In this document: positions 38,088 through 50,028 of the stretch, one piece after another
How the letters are laid out: each line of letters begins with the position of its first letter
How positions within the stretch are numbered: position 1 is the stretch's first letter
Origin: Dryas octopetala
Lineage: Eukaryota > Streptophyta > Magnoliopsida > Rosales > Rosaceae
Assembly (NCBI GenBank): GCA_963921425.1
Contig: OY992835.1
Location: forward strand, 23,436,001 to 23,500,000
Direction: 5' to 3'
Length of the DNA stretch: 64,000 nt
Notes under the pieces: generated by a model
What the model was told of the DNA's origin: nothing
The model's input: only the letters and a program-made list of their open reading frames with translations
Databases searched by the model: none
Made by a program: the position numbers and the translations under genes

Positions 38088-39483
38088 TAGTTGTAAGTAT
38101 GTGATAGTGACAGTTAGGCTAACATGTACATTTCTGTAGGAGAAAAAGGAATAGAAATAGGATATAATGATGAAGAGCGGAAAGAATAGATTTCTGGAAA
38201 CAGTAGAGAAATCAGTAGAGTAGTGTAGCTTTCTCTTACTGTTCCCGTATTTGTAATTTGCCTGGGCATATATAGTAGCCGCATTCTTTTTGTGAATGAA
38301 ATTCAGCCTTTTGTGTATTAGCAGCCTCCTTTTGTGTATTAGATTTTAATTGATTAATATTACTTTTTACGGTTCATTCTGTTCTACCTGTAAATTTTAG
38401 TAGAAGCTTCTGAATGTAAATTTATTCAGCAAATTCAAGAAGCTGGAAACTAAAATTTCTCATCGAATTGACAATGTGTTGTGACATCTTAAGGACACGG
38501 AAGCATTGCTTTTTATAACTCATTAATAAATTCATTGTTATTATTACTTTGTTTATTTTGTAGACTCCGGACTATAGCATTGCTTGTTATAAATTTCATT
38601 GTTTCACGACACAACATAATATCAGCTCAGTTTAAACTTCTTTCCATGATCATTGGGATTATGGTTAACAGTTACTTTCTATTGGCGGCTTATCTCTATA
38701 TATATTTGGGGATTCTTCAACCATGCTGTTGCCTGTATGGATGTAATTATGCACCTTCGTGTGTGTACCAATGTGTTAAAACAGCCCCTATTTTTGGATT
38801 TTGGGGAAAATCATATCTGACTTGGAACACTTTTTAGGTATCCATCTGACTTTGAGCAAATTTTGGTACCCATCTTACTAGGCATTTTGATTCTCTTGTA
38901 TTTTGATCTGCCACATTTTTAATCGGAAACCAATTTTGAACAGATTGGCATTGGAAACCAATTTTGGACAGATCGGCATTTCTCATATCCTCCCCCCAAG
39001 AGTCTGAAGTCTGCTTTGGGTGTTTTTTCCCTCTTTTTTTAACTACATATTTTGTGGAGAGGGTTCATCTTGCGATTTTTCTTTTGGTTGTAGGTTGTTC
39101 ATCTTACGGTTGTAGTGACTATTTTGCAAACAAATAAAAGAGAAGCTAAATGCATAAAAACAATAAATGTTCAAGACTCGCAAAATAAAAAAAGGAATTG
39201 TTTATATAAATGTTTCATGGCATACTTTCTAAAACTGTCTTAAAAAGGCATAAATAATGTTTCAAGATAACTCAAAGCCTAACATTTTGAGCAACACACC
39301 CTGACCTAAAACTCTAAAAATATGAATACCGAGGATTTCCAGAATCGAAACAAAACCATAACCATTATTAAAATTAAGATTACAAGGGAACATAAATAGT
39401 ATCAAAAAGTCCTTCGAGAATTAAACTATCTTCAAAGAGTGTCCATCACCAAAAAGCTTCAAAAATTCTTTCCAGGTTGTTGC
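38088..39483. other. Intergenic between convergent SCC2 and BCCP
   Basis: Holds the SCC2 3' UTR (signals such as aataga/aatgaa near 38300) and the BCCP 3' UTR. A 28-base direct repeat, ggaaaccaattttg followed by acagat(t/c)ggcatt, occurs twice at 38928-38983. No gene seen. Confidence 0.5.
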
Positions 39484-41413
39484 TCATGGTACTATGACAA
39501 AAAGAGGCTGCACGGAGGAAGACAGATTGCTTAGATAATTAGATTATCAAAGAATATGCGAGTAAGAGAGAGTGTGTGTGAGAGAGAGATTACTTACCGT
39601 GTCTACGCTCACTGGTTTCGCATCCTCAGCCAGTACATCAGTAATAGTTCCAGATTGATCAGCCTGAAGGAGAAATAAAGGGACAAATTATTAACAATAC
39701 TGCAATATTTCAAATGAAGGTAAAGCCAAATCACTGCATAACATAGACAAGAGCAATGTAAAAACATACCTCAATTTCATTCATCAATTTCATGGCCTCA
39801 ATGATGCAAATGACTTGACCTTTCTGCACCTTATCTCCAACCTGAAAAATTATTTGAGTAAACAATGAGGGGAAATATGACCATATATCTATATAAATGT
39901 ATGTGTATAGTAAAGGGGTACATAAGCATTCTTAGGGCCCAAACTATATTTCTACAAGTAAATAGAGCACATATATGCACACACGCACACACATAATATA
40001 AGTAATCAAGTGTGCAAAAAATTTGCATTTTTCCATCTCTCCACACTCAAGCTTTAAGAATGAGTAGCACAGACACTTGCCTTAACAAAAGGTGGTTCGC
40101 CGGGTGCAGGAGAACGGTAAAAGGTTCCAGCCATGGGGCATTTCAATGGCGGGTGAGATGATGTGCTGGCCTTTGCAGGGGCAGGTAATGCAGGTGCTGA
40201 TGCTGCAGAAGGAGGACTTGCTGGAGCAGGAGCAGCTGCTGGGGCTGGTGCTGGTTGAGGTGGTAACATGGCATAAGGATAGGGTGGTGGTGCAGAAACG
40301 GGAGCTTGTGGTGCTGGCTTCTCCACGGCTTCTTTTTTTCTAATTATGAGCTCTAAATCAAGTTGCTTCATTTGCAGCTCAACAATATCTCTTGAATCCA
40401 CTAGCCTACTCATGAAAATGATGTCAACTTAATGAAAATGATGCACATCTTAAAACCACATATATGCATACAAATGAAAGTTGCTGCAACTTACTTGACA
40501 AGGTCTGATACTTGAGACATGAATGCTGAAATTGATGATGCATCTGGAATATTGTTTTGACTGGAAACTTTGGACTCATCTTTCCCTTCCTGTGATCCAT
40601 CTTCAGACTTAATGTTATTTATGGGTGCAGAATTTGAAGATTTCTCAGCAGTAACCTTGGATTCAGAAAGTAATTTATTACACATTGATGGATGATATTT
40701 CCCAACAAAATCTACATACTAAACTTGTTGCAAACAATTTACCTCACTAAGCTGTGCCTGCACTTTCCAAAGAGTAGATTGCTTCCTGATGGGACTCTAC
40801 ACGTGTTAACCATATGATGAGAAAACAATGAAATTCATAACATTATTAAACTACAAAACTAGATTATCATACATGGAACTGTCGCTCCTATAACAAGCTA
40901 TTGACATATGAAAGTAGACTAACGACTATGGTGAAGGGTTACATCACAGCACTCAAAATCTACACATGTGCCCATCAATTCTTTGACCATATCAATTTCA
41001 AAACATACCCTACACATATCTCATGTGCAAAATTCAGTTCCTTATTTAATAGGCAACAAGCTTTAGAATATGATGCATGTACAAATGTATACACACAAAC
41101 CCATTTGGTACATAAAAAGAAATCAATAATCAACTACAACCCAGCAGAACAACACTGATTACTGATTATAATTCATAAAAATCGAAGTGGTAGAGACTCA
41201 AAAACTTCTATTCAGAAAAATGGAGAAAAACCAAGTAGAGGGTAGAATTAATCAGACCTGAAGGGCATAAATTTGCAGAGACGGGATAGGAACCCGATTG
41301 AGACAGTTGTGGAAGGAGAGCAAGTGCTGTGGCTGCGAAGTTTGGGCGGAGGAGCCAAGGCGAGCAATAGGGGCAGAGCAAGCTTTGGGGCACGGGACTG
41401 TGAAGGAAGCCAT
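39484..41413 (-). CDS. Plastid biotin carboxyl carrier protein of acetyl-CoA carboxylase (BCCP)
   Basis: Seven minus-strand exons, 41258-41413, 40743-40796, 40495-40655, 40081-40405, 39770-39841, 39598-39663, 39484-39507, give 285 residues. BCCP is the biotin-bearing subunit of the heteromeric acetyl-CoA carboxylase that starts fatty-acid synthesis in the plastid. Residues 1-50 look like a transit peptide (MASFTVPCPKACSAPIARLG). A hinge rich in Pro and Ala follows (PAPAPAAAPAPASPPSAASA). Then comes the biotinyl domain: CPMAGTFYRSPAPGEPPFVK, VGDKVQKGQVICIIEAMKLM with biotin expected on Lys250, NEIE, TDVLAEDAKPV, and the tiny last exon PLFVIVP. The frame is open upstream to 41614 (67 more residues, including a GA-run ERERER stretch), but MASF is the family start. 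The donor after PPFVK is GC (aag|gcaagt), a rare but valid GC-AG intron. Confidence 0.93.
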
Positions 41414-41464
41414 TAATTTGTTGTTGTTTTGGTGAAGCAGTGAGTGGTGGGAAGAGCAAGAAGG

Positions 41465-41497
<33 letters not shown>

Positions 41498-43030
41498 GAA
41501 ATGGGGAGAGCTGTGGGGATGGGATCTGAATGGAATGGGGAGATTTGTAGGGGTGGGGACGAAGGGGGCGATGAGATCCAAGAGGTTTTGGTCTGAGAAA
41601 TCTGAGAAGCCCAAAGAGAAATCTAAATGTGTTTTTTTCTAGTTTAGTTAAAGAGAGCCAAAGTGTTTGTTTGTGTTCCGATACTTACAATGCGAGGGTG
41701 TTAATGTTATTGTGGATGCGACCATAAACATCCACCTTCTTAACTACCCGCAAACAACACGCGCACTCGTCACACTCTCTCTCTCTCTCTCTCTCTATCG
41801 GATAGATACCACCTATTTACTTACACACATTACACATACATACATTACATTCACAACTCACAACAACATTGACATTGTGTCTTGTGTGTGTTGCTTTCCC
41901 TCCAACTCCAACTGCAATTCTGCTGTGACGACTAAGGTGGGTCCCTTGATTTTTCATCTTGACTATTTTCAATATTAGTGTTCTTATTTATTAAACAAAA
42001 TATATATTTCTCCTTTGGAGAACGCTATTTGCACTCTTCAAAAGCTTCTCACACTATATTTTAATTAGGAGACCACTATTGTAAGATGAAATTTCCAAAC
42101 ACTATCAGTCTAACATAAGTGTTTTAAGTTTTAATTAAAAAAAAAGTGTTTTAAGTTTTAAACTTTTAATAGAATGTCTTGGAAAAAGTATACAAGTGTT
42201 TTTAAGTAAATTGACAATTTCAAAATTTGCATATTTTACCATAGTTTCTTCCTAATTATTAAAATTGTATTCAAATATTAGAAGTTTACTAGTCATTTTC
42301 TTATTTGTAAAAGAAAAAATTATATGCACAATTATAATGAGTAATTACACATATTGGGCATTCAACTATTAATGACTTTGCAGCCAGCCAATCATCACTA
42401 GACAAAAGCTTTCGATTGCTTGATAGTTATTGCCGACGCCCTTGCCAGGTAAGAAGGTTTGACGGCAAAGGCCTCGTAAGAATAGTCCGCGCGCGCAACT
42501 TTCTAAATCCAAACCAATCAAAATATTCTTGAAATGAAAAAATAATCTCAGATGTGTAAAATGAAAAATTACGGATTTGGACCATCAAGGAAAAGGATTT
42601 AAGACCACATTGATCATCAAGTGCATTCACGCCTGCACCAAAGCGATTGGGGACAGCTAGCAGTTGAGCTAACAATTCCACCATTAAATTTTTGACCAAT
42701 TACAAATTGAACCATAAGGACTTGAAAGAGAGCTGTAGCTAAGTAGCTAACCAAAATATATCGAATATATGGACAGCTTGCAGTGCTCAGTATAAACCCA
42801 TTTGGAAAATTGAATGTTGTTGAAAATCACATTCACAGTCGCAGCATGCTTATTTCTGACAATGCGATGTTACAAAGAAGAGAACCTATAACATATTTGG
42901 GGAAAAAAAATAATACACCAGCCTTAAAAGCTCTCTCCAAGGGCAATAATCAATTGCATAAAAGCAACAAATATTCCAAGACCAGATAGATCGTGCAAGA
43001 CAAGGATGAAATAATTAAGGCAAAGAGAAA
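41414..43030. other. Intergenic: BCCP promoter side and MPP-beta 3' side
   Basis: CT/GA microsatellites at 41466-41494 (BCCP leader) and 41775-41800. The remainder is AT-rich with no gene recognised. The open frames at 42427-42989 lack family resemblance. Confidence 0.5.
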
Positions 43031-46000
43031 CTAGTATCTGTTCCAGTAAGTGCGGCGTCTGAACCAGTTGTAGTCAGGCAACTTCCTAATTGGACCCATG
43101 GCAGCAATTGCAATATCCTGTGGGAGCAGGCAACAGATAAAGTTTGAGTGGTTAGCATTTGATCAAGATTGGGAATCCAGCACTATATATTTAGCATTTG
43201 GTACAAGTATCATAAAAAAAAAGATAGTAGTCCTACCCTGTCATAGATAAATCGGTTTGCAACACGTTTGATGGTGCTTGCATCAACAGCATCAATTCTA
43301 GCAAACAACTCGGCTAATGGGATTCTTCGACCATATGTAAGAAGCTGCAACAGCAAAAATCAAAATTCAGAATACACAATGGAGGCAGAATCAACTTCCA
43401 GACAATAGAACTGTTCTTACACTGTCAATAGAGTAAGTCAATAACTATCAACTACTATAAGCCATAATGATTCATAATAATCATTATGCCCTTTACTAAA
43501 GGACCCAATTATTTTGTGAAAATCTGGGCCTAATCAGCCAGTCAACATATATTATTGATTCCAGGTAATGCAATAAAGAGATGATATTAGAGGTACCACT
43601 TATTTCCCTTCTAGTGGGCGGCATGTCTCATACTACCTATTAGTGCCTCAAGACAGGTTATACTACACATTCATAAGATTAATCATTCCAGGTCTCAGGT
43701 GAGTAGATCCAATTAGCCAACTCCACAGTTCTCCCGATCCTGATTGTGCTCATTATTGTTTCTATATTCTATATGAGAAAGAAAAGGTACCTGGCGCCCA
43801 ATATCTTCAGCTATTGCACTTGTCCCATCCAAGTGAAGGAGCAAAGAAGATTTCAACTGCCAGAAAAGGAGAAAGGTATTAAGTGGCTATGGATGATGTT
43901 ATAGCGATATGGCCAGTAACATGAAATGGCAAAAAGGAACATGAAAAATTCACCAGTTTTATACTGGATACAGACAAACCACACACATACAAACATGCAT
44001 AGCAATATTGTACCGATATATTCAATAACATAAAATGGCTAAAAGGAAACATGAAAGATTCACCAGTTTTATACTGGATACAGACAAACCACATACACAC
44101 AAACATGCATAGCATTAGAAAGCATTGATCTAGTAGTGGGCAAATAAGGAAATCTGGTGGTTACCTGATTACGAGCACGAATAACATCAGCTTCTGAAAC
44201 TCTATAAACTAACTTGGTTATCTCATACATTATTGCATAGGCCAAGTCATCTAAGCAACCCTCCTGAAGTCAAAAGAAAACACAATATTAGTCTAATTTA
44301 AGGGATTAATGTCATTTTGCTCCCCAGACTATTACACATGTATCAGTTTGCTCCCCAGACTTCTAATTTGGAAAATTAAGGACCCTGACTTTTTCAATTT
44401 TGCCAATTAAGGTTATTCCGTCAATTTATACATTTTTCATCTAAAATGTCGAGATGATCAAGCAAAATTTAACAAGAAATAAAAGAGGAAAAATGATGCA
44501 TGAGGAAAAAATGATAAGATCTAATTGGAAGGGACCATTTTGCCCTCAAAGATTTGGATAAAAAATGTGTAAATTGACAAAAGAACCTCAATTAGCAAAA
44601 TTGAAAAAGTCAGAGTCCTTAATTTTCCAAATTAGAAGTCTGGGGAGCAAACTGATACAAGTGTAATAGTCGGGGGAGCAAAATGGTATTAATCCCCTAA
44701 TTTAAATAATATGACTGCTGGTTAATATGTAAATATTCTTGTGCTTAGATAGATTCCTTTTTCACTTGAAATTAGATTATCATAAAAAACTCATATATTA
44801 TTTGACCCAAATTATGAGTACATCAACTCCTTCCAAAAGAAATGAACAAAGTAATCTCCTCTTTGGAGTTAAACCAACTAAAGTATGAAGAAAATCATAT
44901 GTATTTGTCTAAATCCTAATCACAGAAAAGCTATTGTAAACTCTAACTTTACTTATCTAGATTCGGGCATTGAAAGAGAGCAAAGACACTACAGACCAGA
45001 ATAACAATTAACAAGTCAACAAAAATGTTTGAAATGAAATAATCCAACAGAACAATGGAAGTTAATAAGACTAGGAGGCAACCTCACCTTAGCAGTAGCA
45101 AAAACACCAAACAAGCCAGTGTCCTTATAGTTGGTGTTGAAAGCCATCATGCTTTCAGCTATTTCATTAATAGAAACCCTCTGTGCCAGCTCCGAACTGT
45201 TTACAGAGAAATAGAGAATCAAAACTAATCATTACATGTTCTTTGAAGAGATATACTTGTAAAGGTCAATATCGAGTATTCAAGTCACAGAAGTTATAAA
45301 TCATGTAAAGAGCTCACCCCATGTGCTTTCCACCATTAGCGCTTTTATTCCATGAACCCAACATTGCCTGCATGACCATTAGAGCAATAGAGTCTGGATC
45401 TGTCCATGATGCTCCACTAAATGCAACCGCAAAATGTGCCACAGGCAAATCATCATCGATGATTCTGACCTGATTTTCACAGCATTAATAGAAAAGTATA
45501 TTATTAGAGAAAGCAAAATCATTGAATAGAAGGTAGAAGTAAATGCTCAGTATACATGTATCCACCTCAGAACCAGTAAAAAAAGAAGGTTCATTTGCAA
45601 CTAACTGAGAAGCTGTGGTTGGATCTCCTGACAATTTAGTAAACAAACCCTTAACTGACCCAACAATATCTTCATGCTTAACAGCTCCTGAAGCAGCAAT
45701 GACCTAAAATAGAGATCGCCAAAAAAGAAGGTTCAGTACAATCACTTCTGAAATCAAACTCCTCAATATCTGCGTGTTACATAAAGTAATAACAAAGAAG
45801 GGCAATGACTACACCAGTTATGCTTTAGTATTTACAATAATGGCAACAAATTAAAAAATCACAATTCTTGAATTACCATTCTGGGAGCAGTGTAGTGTGT
45901 TTTGATGTAATTTTGAAGGTGCTCTTTGGACATAGTCTTAATATTTGAAGCAGGTCCAAGAATGGTTCTGGCCAAAGGAGAGTACTGGAATGCAGTTGCA

Positions 46001-47217
46001 TGCAGATGGTCAAAAATGACTTCATCTGGTTGTTTCTCGACCTGCAGCACCAAAGCAATTATATTAAATAACGACATTAAAAAAAAAACTCAAAAGTGTA
46101 ACAGTAAAGAAACCCTTTTTTTCCTAACCAGAAAAGGAAACCCTTTTTCGCAAGCTGTTATAAAAATGTCATAAACAACTCCAATTCATGTTTAAAGGAG
46201 TGTGTTTTTCTCAGTAAGGTTATGAAATATGCGTACCCAAAACTTCACAAGCCCACCCATGCTTACCAAATAACAACATATAAACACCCTATTAACACAC
46301 AATTTGCCTTTATATTCACCCTAAAACAGTCAGTTCCCATATTTCATATCAATACAAGTTATTTTCAACATTACTGCGAGCACAAATATACATTACCCAT
46401 AAACACATTCATAGTGACTTCCCAACATTAATAAATATTCACAAAAAACAAATCACCTACACCCAACGATCCATAAATCCCAAAACCCAAATCCCAATTT
46501 CCAAATAACCAGCAGGAAAAACTCCTTTCTTATTTATCAAATTACCTCTTCCATCTCCCTCAAAATCACATCACGCTCGCGAATAATCCGGTTGTTATCG
46601 AACTTGGAGTTCTGCAAGATATCAGCCAAAATGGAGAGTGCCTGGGGCACGTTCGAATCCAGCACCTTCGCGTAGTACGTAGTCTGCTCCCTCGATGTGT
46701 ACGCATTCAAGTGGCCTCCCATGTTCTCCACCTCCTCCTCGAGGTCACGCGCGGTCCTCTTCTCGGTCCCTTTGAAGATCATGTGCTCCAAGAAGTGCGC
46801 GGTGCCGTTGGTCTCGTCGTTCTCGAACCGCGAGCCGGCGTCGATCCAGACCCCGACGGTGGCAGTCTTGGCAGCGAGGTTGGACTCGGTGGCGACGCGG
46901 AGACCGTTGGGGAGCGTGGTGACACGCGTCTCGGGGGTAGTGAGGATGTGGGTGTGGTCCGTGAGGCTCGGGTGGGGGGACCCATACTTGAGGAACCTAG
47001 GGTCGGGGTTTTCGAGCCGTTTGATCCTGGATTTGACGTCCTCGGCCAATCGGTCGTAGATCATGGCCGTTGGGGGAGGAGGGGAGGGTACGGATGGGGA
47101 TGATGGTGACGTGGCGACCACGGGGGAGGTTGATGAGGATCGGACGGCTTGGGTGAGAGCGGGTGGGGCCTTTCGGGTCTGGCGGCGTGCCAGAGAGAGG
47201 AGGTGCTTCATCGCCAT
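43031..47217 (-). CDS. Mitochondrial-processing peptidase subunit beta
   Basis: Nine minus-strand exons, 46546-47217, 45877-46041, 45566-45703, 45318-45469, 45088-45196, 44165-44263, 43791-43856, 43237-43344, 43031-43117, sum to 531 residues. In plants MPP is part of the cytochrome bc1 complex and removes mitochondrial presequences; the beta subunit is catalytic. The N-terminus is a Ser/Arg-rich presequence ([17 protein letters not shown]). The M16 zinc motif HFLEH is at 141-145, with the third ligand expected in the REMEE stretch near 220. Further markers are [54 protein letters not shown] and the C-terminus [12 protein letters not shown]. All junctions are GT-AG. The intron at 44264-45087 carries a MITE. 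Length equals the known plant protein. Confidence 0.95.
43905..44115. repeat. 109-bp tandem duplication in an MPP-beta intron
   Basis: Two units from cgatat at 43905 and 44014, sharing gattcaccagttttatactg, gatacagacaaaccaca and aaacatgcatagca. They lie in the intron between exons 6 and 7. A few base changes separate the units. Confidence 0.85.
44305..44698. mobile_element. MULE-like MITE in the MPP-beta intron
   Basis: Inverted ends of about 130 bp. The left end starts agggattaatgtcattttgc and the right end reversed starts aggggattaataccatttt. Shared inner strings include agtttgctccccagacttct and ttttccaaattagaagtct as its mirror. The flanks carry taattta on both sides (7-8-bp match). Same family as 26037-26430, with arms more alike here, so a younger insertion. 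Confidence 0.85.
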
Positions 47218-47334
47218 GGCTTTCCCTCTGAGCCTTAGGGTTTCGGGGGAGAAATAGAGATGGCAGAAACGAGGACTGGAATTTCAGAGGCTCGAGTTCT
47301 CTAGTAAGAAATCTATGTCAGTCAGAATGGTCGA

Positions 47335-47511
47335 TACGGCGTCGTAATTTCTTTGCTTGCTACGCGGACTTCGGAACCAAAGAGAGTCCAAAAGTGGGGT
47401 GAGAAAAAACAATTGGGCCTTAAATAAAGCCCCCTTATTTTGGGTCAAATTCTGATGGTTGGCCTTAATAATGGGGCCCAATTCGACATAACGAGACATC
47501 CATAAACAAAT
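47335..47511. promoter_or_regulatory. MPP-beta promoter segment, duplicated at 49734-49915
   Basis: Lies 120-290 bases before the MPP-beta start. Contains two site II elements (tgggcc at 47414-47419; ggccca at 47475-47480), which bind TCP factors and drive genes for mitochondria and ribosomes. It shares about 175 bp in direct order with the segment before the eS19 gene: ttctttgcttgcta, aaccaaagagag, attgggccttaaa, ttattttgggtcaaa, cgagaca. Confidence 0.75.
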
Positions 47512-48180
47512 AAGTGGGGCTATTCTAATCACTCAAACATGCTGAATTGACCACCATTTTCTATTTTTTTCTTAAATCTTCCAATCTTACCCTTACTCAA
47601 TAATCCCAAAAATTAAAAATAAAAATTTGGACACCACCCACCCCCACACACCTGAACCAGCCCCACTGGACCCACCACCCAATCTTCTCTCTTCCTCGCT
47701 GAACCCACCACCTAGCCCCACCAGACCCACCCACCCAGCCCCAGCCTCACCTTCTGCACACCGTCGGCCCCTCGCACCGCCTGTCTCTCTCCTTCCCTCT
47801 CCATCTTTTTCCTTCTCTCTTACTTTCTCTTTGTCCTCTTACATCTCCGACCTCCGATCTGGAGATTCATGGAGTCGCCGCCCACCATGGTGGTCCAGTG
47901 AGGGATAGGCAGAGATAAAAAAGAGAAAAACAAAGAGAGAAAGAGAGGAGAGAAAGAAACATAAAGAAAGGAAGGGAGGAGAGAAAGAAAAAGAAAGAGA
48001 GAGAGAGGAGAGGGGTGGCGCCGGTAGGTGGGGCCGCCGCGTCAATGGCATCGTAGGTGGGCTGGGTGGTAGGTGGGGTGAAATGAGTTTTTACAGTTTT
48101 TTTTCATTTTAAGGGTAAAATTGGAATTTAGAAAATGGGTAGTCAACTCAGCATGCTTGATGGTCGGAATAGCCCCACTC
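47512..48180. mobile_element. Mutator-like non-autonomous element with 9-bp target duplication
   Basis: A 669-bp element. Ends read gtggggctattc with reversed partner gtggggctattcc and similar inner sequence (catgctga(a/g)ttga, cattttcta) over about 75 bp. Both sides are flanked by taaacaaat (47503-47511 and 48181-48189). The interior is C-rich on one half and GA-rich on the other; no host gene fragment was identified in it. Confidence 0.85.
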
Positions 48181-48264
48181 TAAACAAATTCAATGGAAGA
48201 TCAAGTTCTGATTGGTGTAAATGAGCCAAGCTGAGAGAAGTCGAATACCAAGTCATCAAGCTTA

Positions 48265-48548
48265 AGGGGGGTGTCCCCAACTTAGATTTTAATAGATTCC
48301 AATGAACTTTAGGTGTCCCCAACTCAGATTTTAATGGATTCCAATGAAATCCAGGTGTCCCGAAAAAGTCATGGATTTCATTAAGTGAAGGATTTTAATG
48401 GATTTGGATGGATTTAGATGGATTTGAATGCTTTTTTTACACATAACAAATTTCATGAGAATTTCACCCAATTCCTTTGAATTTTGATAGATTCTATGGA
48501 TTTTAAAATCCATTAAACTCCTTTAAAATCTGAATTGGGGACACCCCC
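48265..48548. mobile_element. Tourist/PIF-Harbinger-like MITE, copy A
   Basis: 284 bp flanked by TTA on both sides, with ends ggggggtgtcc and reversed gggggtgtcc. Internally it holds several forms of agattttaatggattccaat. Copy B is at 57226-57547. The TTA duplication and G-rich ends fit the PIF/Harbinger superfamily. Confidence 0.75.
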
Positions 48549-49010
48549 TTAAGTCGTTTAATATGTATAGAGCTTTAACTCAAGTAAAGCTCAAAGAGCT
48601 ATGTTCAATTTCAACTAGACTCAATTGGTGTTTGTGGAACGAGATCAAGCATTGACCTTATGCTTGGCTCAGCTTGACACGTTTTTTTAAATGAGTTTGT
48701 GTTTAAATTTGGCTCAACTTACTAATAAATAATTAGAGAAAATATGAACTTAAATAGTTTGGATTTAGTTGTACCAATGTTATAGTTTGGATTTAATTTT
48801 TCTATTACATATGTTTATATTTAATATTTCTATTATAAAATTTTAAAATCTAATATATATGAGCCAAATTTTAATGAACGAGTTAAGCTATAATCAATCT
48901 CTCGAAACTCGAGAGATCTCTTATAAAAGTATATGATTAACTCACAAACTTTATGAGCAAAGTGTGTCAACACTCAAGCTCAATTCATTTTTGTAACGGG
49001 CCTAATAGTT
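48549..49010. other. AT-rich intergenic DNA
   Basis: No gene or clear repeat end recognised; the sequence consists of aagctcaa- and gagctt-like phrases of unknown origin. Confidence 0.4.
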
Positions 49011-49448
49011 TATAGGGGGTGTGCACTCATACCATTCAAACTTTTTTTTTGTCAATTTACTACCTGAAGTATCAATATGTGCCAATGTGGCACATGCTAT
49101 CAATTTATGTTAATTTTTTTGTTAGCTTTAAAGGTAATATTGTCAATTCATATTATAAAATATTTGAAAAACAAAAATAAAATCCAAATACACTTAAAAA
49201 AAAAACACAAACCTAGCCAACCTACCCTCACCCCTAACGCAGACCCATCCCCAACGATGCCGGTCTTCCTTCCTCTTATTCCCTTTCTTTTCTTAATTAT
49301 ACTTAAGGGCGAACTAAGAAGTTAGAGAAAAAAGTTGATGATTTAACAGAAAAATTGACTGAATGTGCCACATTGACTTCTATTAAAACTTCATGTGATA
49401 AATTAGCAAGAAAAAAAATTTGAGTGATACGGGAGCACATTCCCTATA
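49011..49448. mobile_element. MULE-like element with about 100-bp inverted ends
   Basis: The left end tatagggggtgtgcac and the right end reversed tatagggaatgtgctc pair over about 100 bp, including gtcaattta and caatgtggcacat. The interior has a C-rich patch near 49215-49280. No convincing target duplication. Confidence 0.65.
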
Positions 49449-49462
49449 ATGGTGATATCAAT

Positions 49463-49645
49463 AATGCTAGTTGTCCCACATTTTTTTTCCCACATTTGTA
49501 TCCCACCTGATGTGTCATTACTTTACTGGAAGGGTATTTTCTTTTTCTTTTTTAGGTTTTATTTTTTAATTTTTAGTGTTCAATGTATGAATGCCATGTA
49601 AGATGATATGAAATTGTGGAATAAAAATATGATAAGTGTAGCATT
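49463..49645. mobile_element. Small MITE, family of 60295-60716
   Basis: Starts aatgctagttgtcccaca and ends gtgtagcatt. The inside shares gtgtcattacttta, tttttcttttt and tgaatgccatgtaag with the two copies at 60.3-60.7 kb. It is the most diverged of the three. Confidence 0.7.
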
Positions 49646-49733
49646 CCTGTGATGATATTTGAATTAAAAAGCCTAGTTTGTTTGAGTCAAAATCGTTTTT
49701 TTTAAACACGAGCCGAACTCAAATTGTAACTTA

Positions 49734-50028
49734 AAGACGGAAGTCATAGATTCTTTGCTTGCTAGGTGGGCTTCATAACCAAAGAGAGAGTTCAAAAGTA
49801 GGAAAAGAAAAATATTGGGCCTTAAACAAAGTCCGTTATTTTGGGTCAAACTCTGATGATGGGCCTTAATGATGAAACCCAAATCGACAGAACGAGACAG
49901 CTATAAATAAATTGCGAAAGCCGAATGGAAAACCCTAGAGAGAGAGAGAGCCATCTTCTTCTTCACCAGCCTCCTCATTCTTATTTTTCAGCTCAGAGGC
50001 GCTCTCATTGCTCTCTCTGAATTCAACT
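49734..50028 (+). promoter_or_regulatory. eS19 promoter: site II pair and telo box
   Basis: Two tgggcc site II elements (49816-49821, 49860-49865) followed by a telo box aaaccctag (49930-49938) just upstream of the leader. This is the known architecture of plant ribosomal protein promoters. 49734-49915 is a diverged direct copy of 47335-47511. A TATA-like gctataaataa lies at about 49900-49910. Confidence 0.75.

Noticed and set aside
46697-47257. Long open frames on the plus strand opposite MPP-beta exon 1
   Set aside because: They mirror the GC-rich coding strand of MPP-beta; their peptides resemble nothing and the minus-strand frame is a known protein.
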